Of a DNA stretch of 62,000 nt, positions 23,400 to 33,322 are shown piece by piece. Both the position numbers and the translations under genes were made by a program. The stretch lies in NCBI GenBank assembly GCA_905221605.1, contig CAJNDS010000194.1:1-62000 (forward strand). Direction: 5' to 3'. The DNA comes from Symbiodinium natans (taxonomy: Eukaryota; Sar; Dinophyceae; Suessiales; Symbiodiniaceae). The first letter of the stretch is position 1, and each line of letters begins with the position of its first letter. The notes under the pieces were generated by a model that was not told the DNA's origin, ran no database searches, and worked only from the letters and a program-made list of their open reading frames with translations.

Positions 23400-24731
23400 A
23401 TGCCAACGTTTCGCCCTGAAGCAGTGATTTTTAGGTCGACCGGCGAAAAGGCGTTCTTTCATGCCCTCGCCAGTACCTATGGATGCGAACTCCTGGAAAC
23501 TCGACCGGCGAAGGGGGGCCCGCTCGGGCGACGACCTTTTTTCCGGCCGGGGTTTTCAAAAGTCATGAGCTGGGCTCAACAACGAGAAGCGATTAGAATT
23601 GCAGCCGAGGCCGGGGTCAGGGCGAGGACCTCGGCGGCAGGCTCAGAAACCCTTCCTTTGACACACCACCACCTCCGCTACGCGATGCTCAGCCGCCCGA
23701 ACGGCGAGCTCACGAGGGCCGGCCAGTATTACTACCAACTGATCGACCGGCCGCCCCCCAGCCGGCAGTACGACCGCAACCAACCCCTCATCCGCGAGGG
23801 CCCGAACGATTACATCATGCTCCGGGGGGGCGCCAAAAAGCTGCTCCGCAGCCTCCAGCCCAACGGGAACTACCACTTGACCAAGCTCGGGAAGAGCTTC
23901 TTCAAGGACAAGTGGGTGGACTGGGTGGTGCACGTGCCCGTCATCATCCGCGGCATCCGGCGAAACGGCCGGAACCGCGGCATGCCCTACGAGCGCACGA
24001 AGCGCCTGCCCGTCACGGACCTCAACGTCACACTGCCCCGGCAGAGCGAGGGGCTCTCGGATGCCCAAGCGGCCCGGAACCTCAAGGCGTCCGCGCTCGC
24101 GCAGCTCGGGAACCCCGAGCCGAACGACATTATTTGGGAGCTGTCCGACGAGACCTACTACCTGGACGCAACGAGGGAGTGGACCTTCAGCCAGCAGGCC
24201 ATGCAGGTCGTAGACGACCGGGTGGTGGTGGAGACCGTCCTGGATCAGCCCCTGGGGGCTCTGCGGGACGTCTCCTACCAGCTGTACTGCGGCGACGAAA
24301 TCCTAGAGTCCGCCTTCGAACAGCGGCCGGACAAGCTTTGCGTCCCTCGGCAGCTCGCGGAGCTGATGCGGCTGCCGCTGCAGGAGGTGCTTTCGGACTT
24401 CGACGCAATCTGCACCAAAAAAACGTGGCGGGAGCAGGGCATCACCCCCCGAGAGATCCGGGAATTCTGCCTTTGGCGCCAGGCCCCGATGTTCTACGTG
24501 GACTGCCAGGGCCGCCTGCTGGACAAGTACGAGCCTACCGTCAAGGAGCAGCGGGCCGTGGCCTTCACGAGCTGGAACGGCCACGCCTTCTTCTACAAAT
24601 CCGCCCGCACCGTCGCGAAGTGCGAGCCGATCGGGGAGCGGGCCAGGTACCGGGGCGAGAGGAAGCCAGGCGAAACGCCCGAGTTCAAGGATTGGCGGGA
24701 GTGGGAGGGCGAGGTCGCCAGCGTGCGATAG
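23400..24731 (+). CDS. 5' part of viral replication protein (polymerase-B-like N-terminal region), cut by retrotransposon
   Basis: This open frame has 443 codons, but the last bases before the stop come from the retrotransposon LTR. The viral part ends at 24,723. If the element and one 5-bp target copy are left out, the frame runs straight into the frame at 33,323, giving one gene of about 1,248 codons. The section at about residues 350-410 (FCLWRQAPMFYVDCQG, then AVAFTSWNGHAFFYKSAR) looks like the region before the palm in protein-primed-type polymerases of polinton relatives; this is a memory-based resemblance. The start at 23,400 is the first ATG of the frame and follows an A-rich stretch. 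Confidence 0.75.
   Translation: MPTFRPEAVIFRSTGEKAFFHALASTYGCELLETRPAKGGPLGRRPFFRPGFSKVMSWAQQREAIRIAAEAGVRARTSAAGSETLPLTHHHLRYAMLSRPNGELTRAGQYYYQLIDRPPPSRQYDRNQPLIREGPNDYIMLRGGAKKLLRSLQPNGNYHLTKLGKSFFKDKWVDWVVHVPVIIRGIRRNGRNRGMPYERTKRLPVTDLNVTLPRQSEGLSDAQAARNLKASALAQLGNPEPNDIIWELSDETYYLDATREWTFSQQAMQVVDDRVVVETVLDQPLGALRDVSYQLYCGDEILESAFEQRPDKLCVPRQLAELMRLPLQEVLSDFDAICTKKTWREQGITPREIREFCLWRQAPMFYVDCQGRLLDKYEPTVKEQRAVAFTSWNGHAFFYKSARTVAKCEPIGERARYRGERKPGETPEFKDWREWEGEVASVR
24719..24723. repeat. target-site duplication, left copy (CAGCG)
   Basis: CAGCG directly precedes the left LTR. The same five bases follow the right LTR at 33,318-33,322. Confidence 0.95.
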
Positions 24732-25023
24732 CACTGGCAGCTTCACAGAAAGATACAGCTTCAATCCCAGAAACGGTGCGCCTCGAACACGAAGAAGAAG
24801 AATCGAATGATGGTTCAGAAAGAATGCTTCCCAATGAAATTGTCTGACAAGCTGGACAACACCAGCTGGAATGAAAGAAAGGCTCTCTCGGTGCCTTGTT
24901 TTCCCGCGCCCAAATGGCTCGAATCTCGATGCTACATGAAAGGGCCCTTTCAGCATGAGCTTTGGGCCCAGACCCGTCAGACCAAACTTCGGAGTCAAGA
25001 AGAGTGATGCCTATTCATTCGCA
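24724..25023 (-). repeat. 3' LTR of the young copia element
   Basis: 300 bp with TG...CA ends. The last few codons and stop of pol lie inside it. Confidence 0.96.
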
Positions 25024-28000
25024 TGGGACCCTTTTTCTTTTGGTCTGACAGGTTCTTCATAGTTGACACAGCCGTCACGCCCTGAGAGCGTGCTTTCTTG
25101 GATGACAGGAAATTTTTGTCAAAACGGAGCATCCAAACCCGAGTCTCTAGGAACTGAGTGAGTCCGACACGACTCTCGCCAGGCTTCTTGGTGAGCCCAT
25201 CACTCAAGTTCCAGTCACTGGCGAGCCAAATTAGCTTGCCTTTGGTGCGAGGTATCGACTCCTTGATTTGGTGGCCCTGAATGGCCGCGCGAGCATTTGA
25301 TAGCCCAAGTGTTGGGCCTTCATTCCTTGTCACTGCGTCAAAGCCACCTTTGCTGTCGGTGCCGACTATGCCAGGGATTTTGGAAACCATGGCCTCGCAG
25401 TGAGCAAGTGAGTTACGTAGAGGACGATCATGACTGGCACCATGGAGTTCCGCCCAAATGAGGCGGGTTCGAAAGTTTGAGTCCTCCGACTCAACCATAG
25501 CCTGTACTTCGCCATCATTTGAGGAGATTGCCACTCGCTGCAGCTTCCACGTGCGCCATGCCACCATCGTGAGATACCCGGGATGACCTTCGGAATGTTC
25601 AGGTCCACCAAGAAATGTTATCATGCCGCCCGTTGAACCACCACGAGGTCGATTGTTAGATGCTTGGTCTCCAAGAGTGATGACGTGCATCTCCTGCCAG
25701 TGTGTCACTGATGGAATTCGCTTGAAGATCAGCTTGGAGGGCTTTGCTCTGACTTCCATGATCATGTCCTGAATCTCGCGGGCTGTCTGACGAGTGGGCT
25801 GGTTTGACAGATCCGTGAGCAACAGGTTACAACGTGAGCATAAGAGAGGCTGGGTCTGAATAGCCAACCACTGCAAACCCCCAAGCGCACCTCGACAACT
25901 GGTAATCTGCGATGCGGTGAGAGGCTGGTCCAAGGTACCCCTTTCCTTGAGAAAGGCAATATCGGTCAGGGACTCCACATAGAAATCCTGATTGATCTCA
26001 ATGAAGTGACCACATTCGGCGTCGTATCGCATGATGAGGTCGGTTCCCGCATGGCGATAGGCATCTCGTTTGGATGCCCCCCAAGCATACATATCATCCA
26101 CCTGCTTGCAGATGGAGAGCCATGCCTCATTCTTGCGATTACCAGCACGATGAAAATCATCAACATGGCCTCCCATGAAACCGATAGGAATCTTCTTGTC
26201 AAACTCATTTCGGGGGCGAGGATTGTCACACAGCCATACCCAGACGCAGGGATCGCTGATGATTTTGATGGCTCCCAAGTTGCAGAACTTCTTGTCAATG
26301 TCCTCCCACAGGCCACGTGGCGCCGTAGTGCTTCCGTAGAAGTCTTTCAGAACCTTGAGAAGACTGCCTTCAGGTACGTTGAGGGCACGACATAGTTCAG
26401 GAACCCCTGTCGTCCAAATATTCATATTCTCCTTCTTGCTCGTTTGGAGAAAGGCAGTGCTCAAACCCAAACCCTCTATGGACCATTGCTCCTGCACTAC
26501 CATCTGATATAAAAGGTTTCTCGTGAGAACACTGAGAACTGGTGCTGAGGACTGAAAGCCAGGCTTGAGAAGGTCTGGGTGTTGATATCCCAGAAGGACA
26601 ATCCGCGCCTTAGCCTTGCGACTGCCATCAGGAGAGATGGTAGTCGCTCCACGAGAAGCCTCCTGTAGGGCTTCAGGTCTCTCGGATTCAGGTATGGGCT
26701 TCCAAGTGAGCACCCAACGGCATTTCATCACACGACCTGATTCGCGAGCACCTTGTTCTTCTTCCCATGAGAGGCAACGACGAACTGCCTCTTGCTTGAT
26801 GAACGAACTGACCTCCTTGTCCTTGGCCTTGACGAAAAGTTTTCGATCTGCAGGCTTCAGCTTTTCAAAGACAACTTCGGAGTCACGGAGCTGCCCCACC
26901 AAGAATGCTGCAGGCGAACGAAGAAACTTCTTCAGTTTGCGATGAGAGTCCAGCTCCAGATCGCAAGCAAGCTGATACATAGGGACTTCCTCAGCCATCT
27001 CCATGAAGAAACCATCATCCAAGCGAGGTCGTTTTTCATCAGGTTCCTCAGGAGGATCTGAGTCCAGCGGCGGTGGCATATTGGAGAGGTCCTCGGATGA
27101 GACGTCTTCAATGGGCTCAGTATGCTCGTCTGCAGACCCGGGAAGAAGAGGTCTAACGGTTTCATCAAGAGGAGCTTCTGACGGTAATCCACTGCCAAGT
27201 CCTTCAGGTAGATCGTGCTCTTCACCAGGCGATGCCCCTAAAGGAGAGGGTGAGTAGTTCACCGATGGAGTTGGGGGTTCGTAATCATTCACCTCCTCCT
27301 GCATGGGCTGCTCCATAGGCACAAACGAACGGGGCGGTTGTTGCTTCCCACGAAGCCGCCGAGAGGGCTGCCAAGTGGATGAGTCTGGTGCCAGAGGAAG
27401 GTCCTCCGATTCGGCTTCTGGTGGAACTTCCGAAGTCACATCTTCATATTGCTTGCGAGGTAGAAGGTCAGCCAAGGATCGCCAAGTTGATGGATCATCT
27501 ACCTGACCATTCATGTGATGCCACGCACGTTCTTGTTCAGATAGAAGCCGCACGGAATGTGGAGAGCACCTTAACAACTTGTTTCCCAATACGACCCAGA
27601 CGATGTGTCGAGCTGGATCATCTGGATGTTGATGCTGAAGCACTTCTTGAAACACCACACGTCCTGGCCCAATCCAGTAGGGTCGAGCCGACGCACGGAA
27701 GCCACCCCGCCGGCCACGATGTAGTTCATGAGGTTGTCGATGGCGCCAGACCTTCACCAGATCCGTTGGAAGGAACTTCCGAAGAGGTTGCCTGCTCATA
27801 GAGTGGGAGAGCCGAGACATGGTCCTCTCTGCTCTCACTTTTCTAGCAATCGCCTCCGCATCTACTCTTTTGGTCAGCAGCCTCGCGAATTCAACATGTG
27901 GAGCCTCTGACTCCAGCTGGTCCATGGTGATGTTATCCTCGTCCGTGAGGCTGAAGTCCTTCCCATAGACCCATTGATAAGGACTGTAACCCTTGACCAC

Positions 28001-31000
28001 CTCGACTTGATTGAGACTCATCGTCGCCAATGAGAGGATCGTTGATGGAGAGAAGGTGGGCTCGCCAGCCTGCAAACGGTCCATCACTGTCTTTAGGTCA
28101 CCGATGGCATGCTCTGCCACGCCATGGGCCCAGTGTTCCGTCTCAGGCGGCGGTGACAGCATAATGTTCACATCGGAGAGGAAGTCGCCAAAAGCCATGG
28201 ACTTAAAGGAAGACGCATTGTCGGGCACCACAACCTGAGGTTTGGGACGTTCGGCCAACCATCTTCGACTGAAAACTTCGATCACTTGGGACGTCGTCTC
28301 AGCTTTCATTTCATTGATACCATAGGTCAGCAAAACCTCTGTGGCCTTGAACTTGGTAGCCGCATCCATCAGAAGAATGAACTTTATCTTGGTCCTGTGA
28401 GGTATAGAAACCCACTCTGCAACGTCAATCAACACAATTTCCCACGCCTGAGGTAAAGGGCGAGTGGAAAGAGGAGGAACTTGTCGAGATGATTCACCTC
28501 CAGGACGGACGCTTTCACAAGCTGGGCACTTCAGCTTCAGAGCCTGTTCCACCTGCCAACGCGGTTTTCCGGCATCCTTTACCATTCGCGCGAGGCTCCG
28601 GTTGTTGGGGTGACCAGCAGCTTTGTGGAAGCGAAGTAGTTTTCGTTCCCATTGCTCTTGTTCTTCTGGAGACGGCGCCAAAGACTGGTGAGGAGAAGCA
28701 TCTTCTTGGTCCAGGGCATGTAGTTCACCAACTTTTGGACATCCACTAGAAGGTCCTTCCTGGTCAGCGTCTGAACCAGCAAGCCTGTTACCATCCCAAA
28801 GACGAGGTCGAACGTCACCCTTGAGGAGCTTTTCCACATAGTCCCCATCTTCCTCAGGACGTAAAGGAGGTCCTCGAGCAGCGAGCTGAGACCAGAGACG
28901 ATCTGGATACAGATGTTGTCGAAAACTTCTGGCCACTGAGCCAGCGAAAGGAGCCGGATAGACACGAACCTTGGCCAGTTCACTCACCGTGGGTTGAACA
29001 TGGAGATGGGGTTGTACACACACCTGAGTCTTGTACAGGGCATGGAAGAGTGGGCAAGTGGTACGTATCAACCATTTCTTCTGTACAAACTCATGGCGGT
29101 GACCCTCAGTCTCGCATCTGGAACCATAGCGACAGCTATCCACTCGACAACTCAGCCACTCTTTGTCTCGAATCCACAGGCTTTGCTCAAAGTCTTCCAT
29201 CACGTGCTGCTTCCATCCATTGCTGTTGGCAGGCCATTCCCAGAAGATCTCGAGATGAGGAGACTTATCCAGGCACCACACAAGGAAGGAGGTGAGGTGG
29301 TTTAGCGCTTGTCGTTCCTTACGACGTCGTTCTTCACCCGAGTCCTTCATGCCCTTCAAATCGTCAGTGCGACGCTGGAAGGCTTCCCAAATCCCCGACT
29401 TGGGACGAACCCAGATTCGACGAGGTCGAGCAGAAAGAAACATGGGGCGCAGTTTCGTGTAAGTGGAAGACTTATCCATGGGGTAGCCAGTCCCAGGATG
29501 AAGGTGAAGAAAGCGAAGACCCTCATGTGCAAACCCTTCCTGAAAGGCTGTCTCATAGCTGTCCGAAATCTCCCAAACATCTGCGCCGCCAGAATCCTGA
29601 AGACAATCCTGCACAAGGGAACGTTGCTGCGCCACACACAAAGTCATCATGGAGAGGATGGCCTTGAGAACCTTCCTAGAACATGCCTCAGTCGAAGTTT
29701 TGGACTTCTGATTCATGGGCTTTCCGTGATGTTCTGCTGAATGCGAAGTCGAATTTGTTCCAGATCCCGTGCACTGAGTTTGGCCAAATCGCTCATCGTG
29801 ATTCCCATGGGTGGCTGAAGCTCGGAGTCCGTGGACATGTTCTCCGGAAATCTCTCGCGAGGACGCGCGCGGTCGCCAATCCCGCCGATGACGAGAGCAG
29901 AACCAGTCGAAGATTGCCCTTCCGGTGAGTCCATCAGGTTGGGATTCTCCAGAACCTCGAGCGACGACTGCCCCGGCTCGGGATGGTATCCACCCGGAAG
30001 AGGACGAGATTTCTCCAGGTTCTTGGAAACGAACTTGACGGCGATCTTGCTCTCCGCTTTGGCCGGAGCAACCCTTTTCACAAGCTGAAGATACCGGTTG
30101 TCCGCTACTTCCTTGTCGTAGGCAACTTTGACAAGCTCGTGGTCCGGAAGGTGGGGCGCAATGTCGGTCTCCAACTGACGTAGCGCTCGAAGCATCATGG
30201 CATGGTTGATTGCTTGCGTGTCCGAACTGGGTGCTCCCTCTCGAGGAATGTACTTTGTGCGGAGATTGCACACCGAACAGTGATGCCACTCTCCGTACCG
30301 GTTCTTGCCCACAGTCACCTGAGGATGAGCACCCATGCATGGCCACTGCTCCTTGTCGCTCCGAGGATCCCGAGGATCCTGTGTGATGGTCCGCGTGAGA
30401 TCGAGAGGAGCTAAGGCACTCGTCTTGGGGGCCATGGGACACAGAGGCGTGAGAGAGCTGTGGCACACACATCTGATTGTTAGCTCGAACAACCACTTCT
30501 TCACCATGAAGCCAAACAGGTCTTGACACCCCTCTGCGTGACAATTGTCTCATCAACATGCTATCGAAAATGACACGACGTTCTGACTCATCCGACGCAA
30601 AACAGCTTGGACTCCCAGGGGCCTCGGACGAAGACGCCAAAAGCTCCATGCCGTACAAGTAGTTGAGGGGCAGGTCCTCGGCAGTGCCAGGCAAGGGATA
30701 TGATGAGGTAGGAGAGGTCGTGGTCGAGGTAACCATTGGTGAGATCGCGACAGCGGGGTCTTTCAAAACCACATTAACATGACCTGAGGTTGTTGATCTA
30801 CCACCAGTGAGAAAGTTCACGATGTCTAGCATGTAGTGGCCCTTTTCGTTGCGCTGAAGAAAACCAGGCTTATCGGGGTAGTTGGCGTTCACGAAATGAC
30901 CATCCGAAAAATCCACAATCATGCTAGCGCCCTCCTTGCCAATATGACTCATCCCGATAAGGACCGGAACTAACATTTTGGCCTCAAACCATCGTTCATA

Positions 31001-32155
31001 GTACTCCTTGGGGTTCGGCAAAGCATAAACTGTGAACTCCCTCAAGCTTCCCGACAAACTGGAGCCCATCGTCAAGCAATAGCTAGCCCTCCCCCAGGAA
31101 CCACTGCCGAAACGAAAGTATGGCCGACGACTCTGGTCAACTGTGATCGTAGCTCCTGGATCTGACTGCAACAGGGAGTGCATGAGGCGTTCGACTGATG
31201 CCTCCGGGCCAGCGCTTGCTGTGGCCCCGCAGTCAAGCATGCCTGTTCCAGGCGGCACTGGAGTGACATCCGCATTCTGTACATCTTGGTTCATCATCTC
31301 CAGACCACCAACAAAATCTGAAAGATACGAATTCACACTTCCACCTGCAAAGGATCCCTTTGAACCATAGCCCTTGCCCTTGGCTTTCCCTTTCTGTGTC
31401 CAACGTCGAAAATCACTAAAGCTGAAACCCGATCGTCCCTTGCTCTTGCCCTTGTTGATCGCGAAGGCTTCAGCCGGATAGTTCTCATAGGGCTGGTTCC
31501 ATTCGCCTGCAAAATGCAGGTGTCCCTTGGGGTGTCCTTTGGCCGGGAGAGGACAGTCACGAATGAAATGTCCTGTCTGACCACACCGATGGCAACGAGC
31601 TGCACCAGACTTGCCTGAGCCCTTCACGGCGTTCAGACCAAAGCCACGATCTTTGCGAAGGGCGGCTGTTGCCGCCTGCGCTCGTTGCCAGGTAAGCTTG
31701 GCCTCCGCAGCCAAGTTCTCCGCTGCCCTTTCTTGTTGAAGAGCATCACGAACCTCTGGGTCTTCTAGCTCTGCTGCGGTGAGATGACGCTCCGTCTCAA
31801 CGGAAGCTGCCTCCGGCCACCACGGCTCATCGTGGTCGCCTGCTTGCATCCAATCCATTTCGCTCCATGCATCCGGAGACCAGCCAGGATCATCCCACCA
31901 ATCGCTATGCTCATCCGCCCATGCTTGTTCGGCACCTCCAGGAAACGCATCGGTCATCATGGCAGAAAACGTGCCTCCACGACGGGTACCTGACAACTGC
32001 TCATCCCAAAGGATCTGCAAAGCATCGCTCACCGAAAGATAGTCCAGCTTATTGGAGGTGGCACTTAGAACATCGCGACGTTCTTCCTGAGACAAGGACG
32101 CGGCCTGAAGAAGCCGCCATCCTCGAAGCACCTCCAAAATGAAGTTGTCAGGCAC
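24995..32155 (-). CDS. copia Gag C-terminal part plus Pol polyprotein
   Basis: The frame has 2,386 codons counted from a GTG at 32,155, but it is open further upstream and no ATG starts it, so it is probably made as a fusion with Gag. Residues about 188-201 form a CCHC zinc knuckle (CHRCGQTGHFIRDC). D308 in MLDCGATAS is the likely protease aspartate (Cys replaces the usual Ser or Thr). The integrase has an HHCC-like region (HKAAGH, CPAC), then D1244, D1312 and E1348 with the usual D-35-E gap. Reverse transcriptase has HVDD at about 1997-2000 in place of YVDD. RNase H has D2163. The frame is intact through all domains. Confidence 0.93.
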   Translation of the reverse strand: MPDNFILEVLRGWRLLQAASLSQEERRDVLSATSNKLDYLSVSDALQILWDEQLSGTRRGGTFSAMMTDAFPGGAEQAWADEHSDWWDDPGWSPDAWSEMDWMQAGDHDEPWWPEAASVETERHLTAAELEDPEVRDALQQERAAENLAAEAKLTWQRAQAATAALRKDRGFGLNAVKGSGKSGAARCHRCGQTGHFIRDCPLPAKGHPKGHLHFAGEWNQPYENYPAEAFAINKGKSKGRSGFSFSDFRRWTQKGKAKGKGYGSKGSFAGGSVNSYLSDFVGGLEMMNQDVQNADVTPVPPGTGMLDCGATASAGPEASVERLMHSLLQSDPGATITVDQSRRPYFRFGSGSWGRASYCLTMGSSLSGSLREFTVYALPNPKEYYERWFEAKMLVPVLIGMSHIGKEGASMIVDFSDGHFVNANYPDKPGFLQRNEKGHYMLDIVNFLTGGRSTTSGHVNVVLKDPAVAISPMVTSTTTSPTSSYPLPGTAEDLPLNYLYGMELLASSSEAPGSPSCFASDESERRVIFDSMLMRQLSRRGVSRPVWLHGEEVVVRANNQMCVPQLSHASVSHGPQDECLSSSRSHADHHTGSSGSSERQGAVAMHGCSSSGDCGQEPVRRVASLFGVQSPHKVHSSRGSTQFGHASNQPCHDASSATSVGDRHCAPPSGPRACQSCLRQGSSGQPVSSACEKGCSGQSGEQDRRQVRFQEPGEISSSSGWIPSRAGAVVARGSGESQPDGLTGRAIFDWFCSRHRRDWRPRASSREISGEHVHGLRASATHGNHDERFGQTQCTGSGTNSTSHSAEHHGKPMNQKSKTSTEACSRKVLKAILSMMTLCVAQQRSLVQDCLQDSGGADVWEISDSYETAFQEGFAHEGLRFLHLHPGTGYPMDKSSTYTKLRPMFLSARPRRIWVRPKSGIWEAFQRRTDDLKGMKDSGEERRRKERQALNHLTSFLVWCLDKSPHLEIFWEWPANSNGWKQHVMEDFEQSLWIRDKEWLSCRVDSCRYGSRCETEGHRHEFVQKKWLIRTTCPLFHALYKTQVCVQPHLHVQPTVSELAKVRVYPAPFAGSVARSFRQHLYPDRLWSQLAARGPPLRPEEDGDYVEKLLKGDVRPRLWDGNRLAGSDADQEGPSSGCPKVGELHALDQEDASPHQSLAPSPEEQEQWERKLLRFHKAAGHPNNRSLARMVKDAGKPRWQVEQALKLKCPACESVRPGGESSRQVPPLSTRPLPQAWEIVLIDVAEWVSIPHRTKIKFILLMDAATKFKATEVLLTYGINEMKAETTSQVIEVFSRRWLAERPKPQVVVPDNASSFKSMAFGDFLSDVNIMLSPPPETEHWAHGVAEHAIGDLKTVMDRLQAGEPTFSPSTILSLATMSLNQVEVVKGYSPYQWVYGKDFSLTDEDNITMDQLESEAPHVEFARLLTKRVDAEAIARKVRAERTMSRLSHSMSRQPLRKFLPTDLVKVWRHRQPHELHRGRRGGFRASARPYWIGPGRVVFQEVLQHQHPDDPARHIVWVVLGNKLLRCSPHSVRLLSEQERAWHHMNGQVDDPSTWRSLADLLPRKQYEDVTSEVPPEAESEDLPLAPDSSTWQPSRRLRGKQQPPRSFVPMEQPMQEEVNDYEPPTPSVNYSPSPLGASPGEEHDLPEGLGSGLPSEAPLDETVRPLLPGSADEHTEPIEDVSSEDLSNMPPPLDSDPPEEPDEKRPRLDDGFFMEMAEEVPMYQLACDLELDSHRKLKKFLRSPAAFLVGQLRDSEVVFEKLKPADRKLFVKAKDKEVSSFIKQEAVRRCLSWEEEQGARESGRVMKCRWVLTWKPIPESERPEALQEASRGATTISPDGSRKAKARIVLLGYQHPDLLKPGFQSSAPVLSVLTRNLLYQMVVQEQWSIEGLGLSTAFLQTSKKENMNIWTTGVPELCRALNVPEGSLLKVLKDFYGSTTAPRGLWEDIDKKFCNLGAIKIISDPCVWVWLCDNPRPRNEFDKKIPIGFMGGHVDDFHRAGNRKNEAWLSICKQVDDMYAWGASKRDAYRHAGTDLIMRYDAECGHFIEINQDFYVESLTDIAFLKERGTLDQPLTASQITSCRGALGGLQWLAIQTQPLLCSRCNLLLTDLSNQPTRQTAREIQDMIMEVRAKPSKLIFKRIPSVTHWQEMHVITLGDQASNNRPRGGSTGGMITFLGGPEHSEGHPGYLTMVAWRTWKLQRVAISSNDGEVQAMVESEDSNFRTRLIWAELHGASHDRPLRNSLAHCEAMVSKIPGIVGTDSKGGFDAVTRNEGPTLGLSNARAAIQGHQIKESIPRTKGKLIWLASDWNLSDGLTKKPGESRVGLTQFLETRVWMLRFDKNFLSSKKARSQGVTAVSTMKNLSDQKKKGPMRMNRHHSS

Positions 32156-32303
32156 GCTGTCTCCTGGCTCTTCCGGCTTGACCTGGCTCTTGCTCCGAGG
32201 AGGTGAAGCCTCAGGTGCTGAGCGAGATGCGTTCTGCCCACCACCCGGCGTGAACGGCGGTGGTCCGCCAGCACTGCCAGTCTCTGACTCTTGCGGAACT
32301 TCT

Positions 32304-32861
32304 TCATATCCTTCGGGGTTCAGGACCGGTCTCCTCGTCGGTCTCTCGCCAGCGCCGGTCTTGCCACCACGGCTTATCCTCCTGGTCCGTCTTCAAGAGA
32401 GACTCCAATCCAAACAGCTGCTTGAGAGGATCTGCACCATTGCGCTCCTCTTTCAACCGAAGAAGGGCCTCTACGAATTCTTCATAAACAAGCTGCTCTC
32501 TGACCAGAAAGGTAGCAATGTTCTCGCCAGGGTGCCGCCGAAAGGCGAAGAACTGATTCATGATGGCCGCCGCGTTGGGAAGAGAACGGCGGACCAGAGG
32601 GCTATTTGCCAGACGCCTCATGTAATGCAGAACTCCCAACTCATTGTCAAACTCGCCTTGAGGCCAGCTCATCGCCAACAACCTTGCACTGCCTGTCAGC
32701 TTTCCCACTAGCCTTGTCGCCAAATATCTGCGTTGCGTATGTTTGGTCGCCTGCACATACCATGAGACTTCTCTCTGGTATCGCCTCCAACCCTTCGCCT
32801 GACCATCCCACGAAGGGACAGAACTCGGAGCATCCTGCGCACTGTTCTGCATAGCTGCCAA
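32304..32861 (-). CDS. copia Gag N-terminal part
   Basis: The frame has 185 codons from the ATG at 32,861, ending in a TGA at 32,304. It begins MAAMQNSAQDAP and contains GQAKGWRRYQREVSWYV, typical of copia-type Gag proteins in algae. The pol frame, offset by one base (+1), is open through the whole 3' part of this gene, so ribosomes could change frame, or one base could have been lost. The very similar second element in this window encodes Gag and Pol in one frame, which makes the split notable. Confidence 0.8.
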   Translation of the reverse strand: MAAMQNSAQDAPSSVPSWDGQAKGWRRYQREVSWYVQATKHTQRRYLATRLVGKLTGSARLLAMSWPQGEFDNELGVLHYMRRLANSPLVRRSLPNAAAIMNQFFAFRRHPGENIATFLVREQLVYEEFVEALLRLKEERNGADPLKQLFGLESLLKTDQEDKPWWQDRRWRETDEETGPEPRRI

Positions 32862-33004
32862 ATGTGAACTACCACGTGCTCTGTTACGCAGCCACGAGCC
32901 TCAAGTCCAGAAACCAGATAGTGAAAACCACTTCCCGTTCCCAAACCAGAAACAAGAGCCACGCAGCGAAGTCCAGGCTCACCCAGAGGTAGGATGGAGA
33001 CAGT

Positions 33005-33016
33005 GCTCCGCTACCA
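33005..33016 (-). promoter_or_regulatory. primer-binding site (initiator Met tRNA type)
   Basis: The minus strand reads TGGTAGCGGAGC one base after the 5' LTR, close to the TGGTATCAGAGC type used by plant copia elements. The second element has the identical site at 57,358-57,369. Confidence 0.85.
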
Positions 33017-33017
33017 G

Positions 33018-33317
33018 TGCGATAGCACTGGCAGCTTCACAGAAAGATACAGCTTCAATCCCAGAAACGGTGCGCCTCGAACACGAAGAAGAAGAATCGA
33101 ATGATGGTTCAGAAAGAATGCTTCCCAATGAAATTGTCTGACAAGCTGGACAACACCAGCTGGAATGAAAGAAAGGCTCTCTCGGTGCCTTGTTTTCCCG
33201 CGCCCAAATGGCTCGAATCTCGATGCTACATGAAAGGGCCCTTTCAGCATGAGCTTTGGGCCCAGACCCGTCAGACCAAACTTCGGAGTCAAGAAGAGTG
33301 ATGCCTATTCATTCGCA
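33018..33317 (-). repeat. 5' LTR of the young copia element
   Basis: Appears identical to 24,724-25,023. Read on the plus strand it supplies the start codon and first 22 codons of the frame that continues into the 3' half of the viral gene. Confidence 0.96.
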
Positions 33318-33322
33318 CAGCG
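33318..33322. repeat. target-site duplication, right copy (CAGCG)
   Basis: Matches 24,719-24,723. Confidence 0.95.

Larger units (their letters stand above)
24724..33317 (-). mobile_element. young Ty1/copia LTR retrotransposon inserted in the viral replication gene
   Basis: It is 8,594 bp with two 300-bp LTRs that begin TGCGA and end TCGCA. They look identical over their whole length, and the 5-bp CAGCG duplication flanks the element. On the minus strand the 5' LTR is at the right, followed by a primer-binding site TGGTAGCGGAGC, then gag and pol with domain order protease, integrase, reverse transcriptase, RNase H (copia order). A purine-rich tract (AAAAGAAAAAGGG on the minus strand, near 25,030) precedes the 3' LTR. 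Identical LTRs imply recent insertion. Confidence 0.97.

Noticed and set aside
23912-24847. 311-codon frame overlapping the viral 5' gene
   Set aside because: Ala/Gly/Arg-rich frame-shift shadow running into the LTR.
24807-25007. 66-residue plus-strand protein, repeated at 33,101-33,301
   Set aside because: Both lie in the LTRs, and the identity is that of the LTRs.
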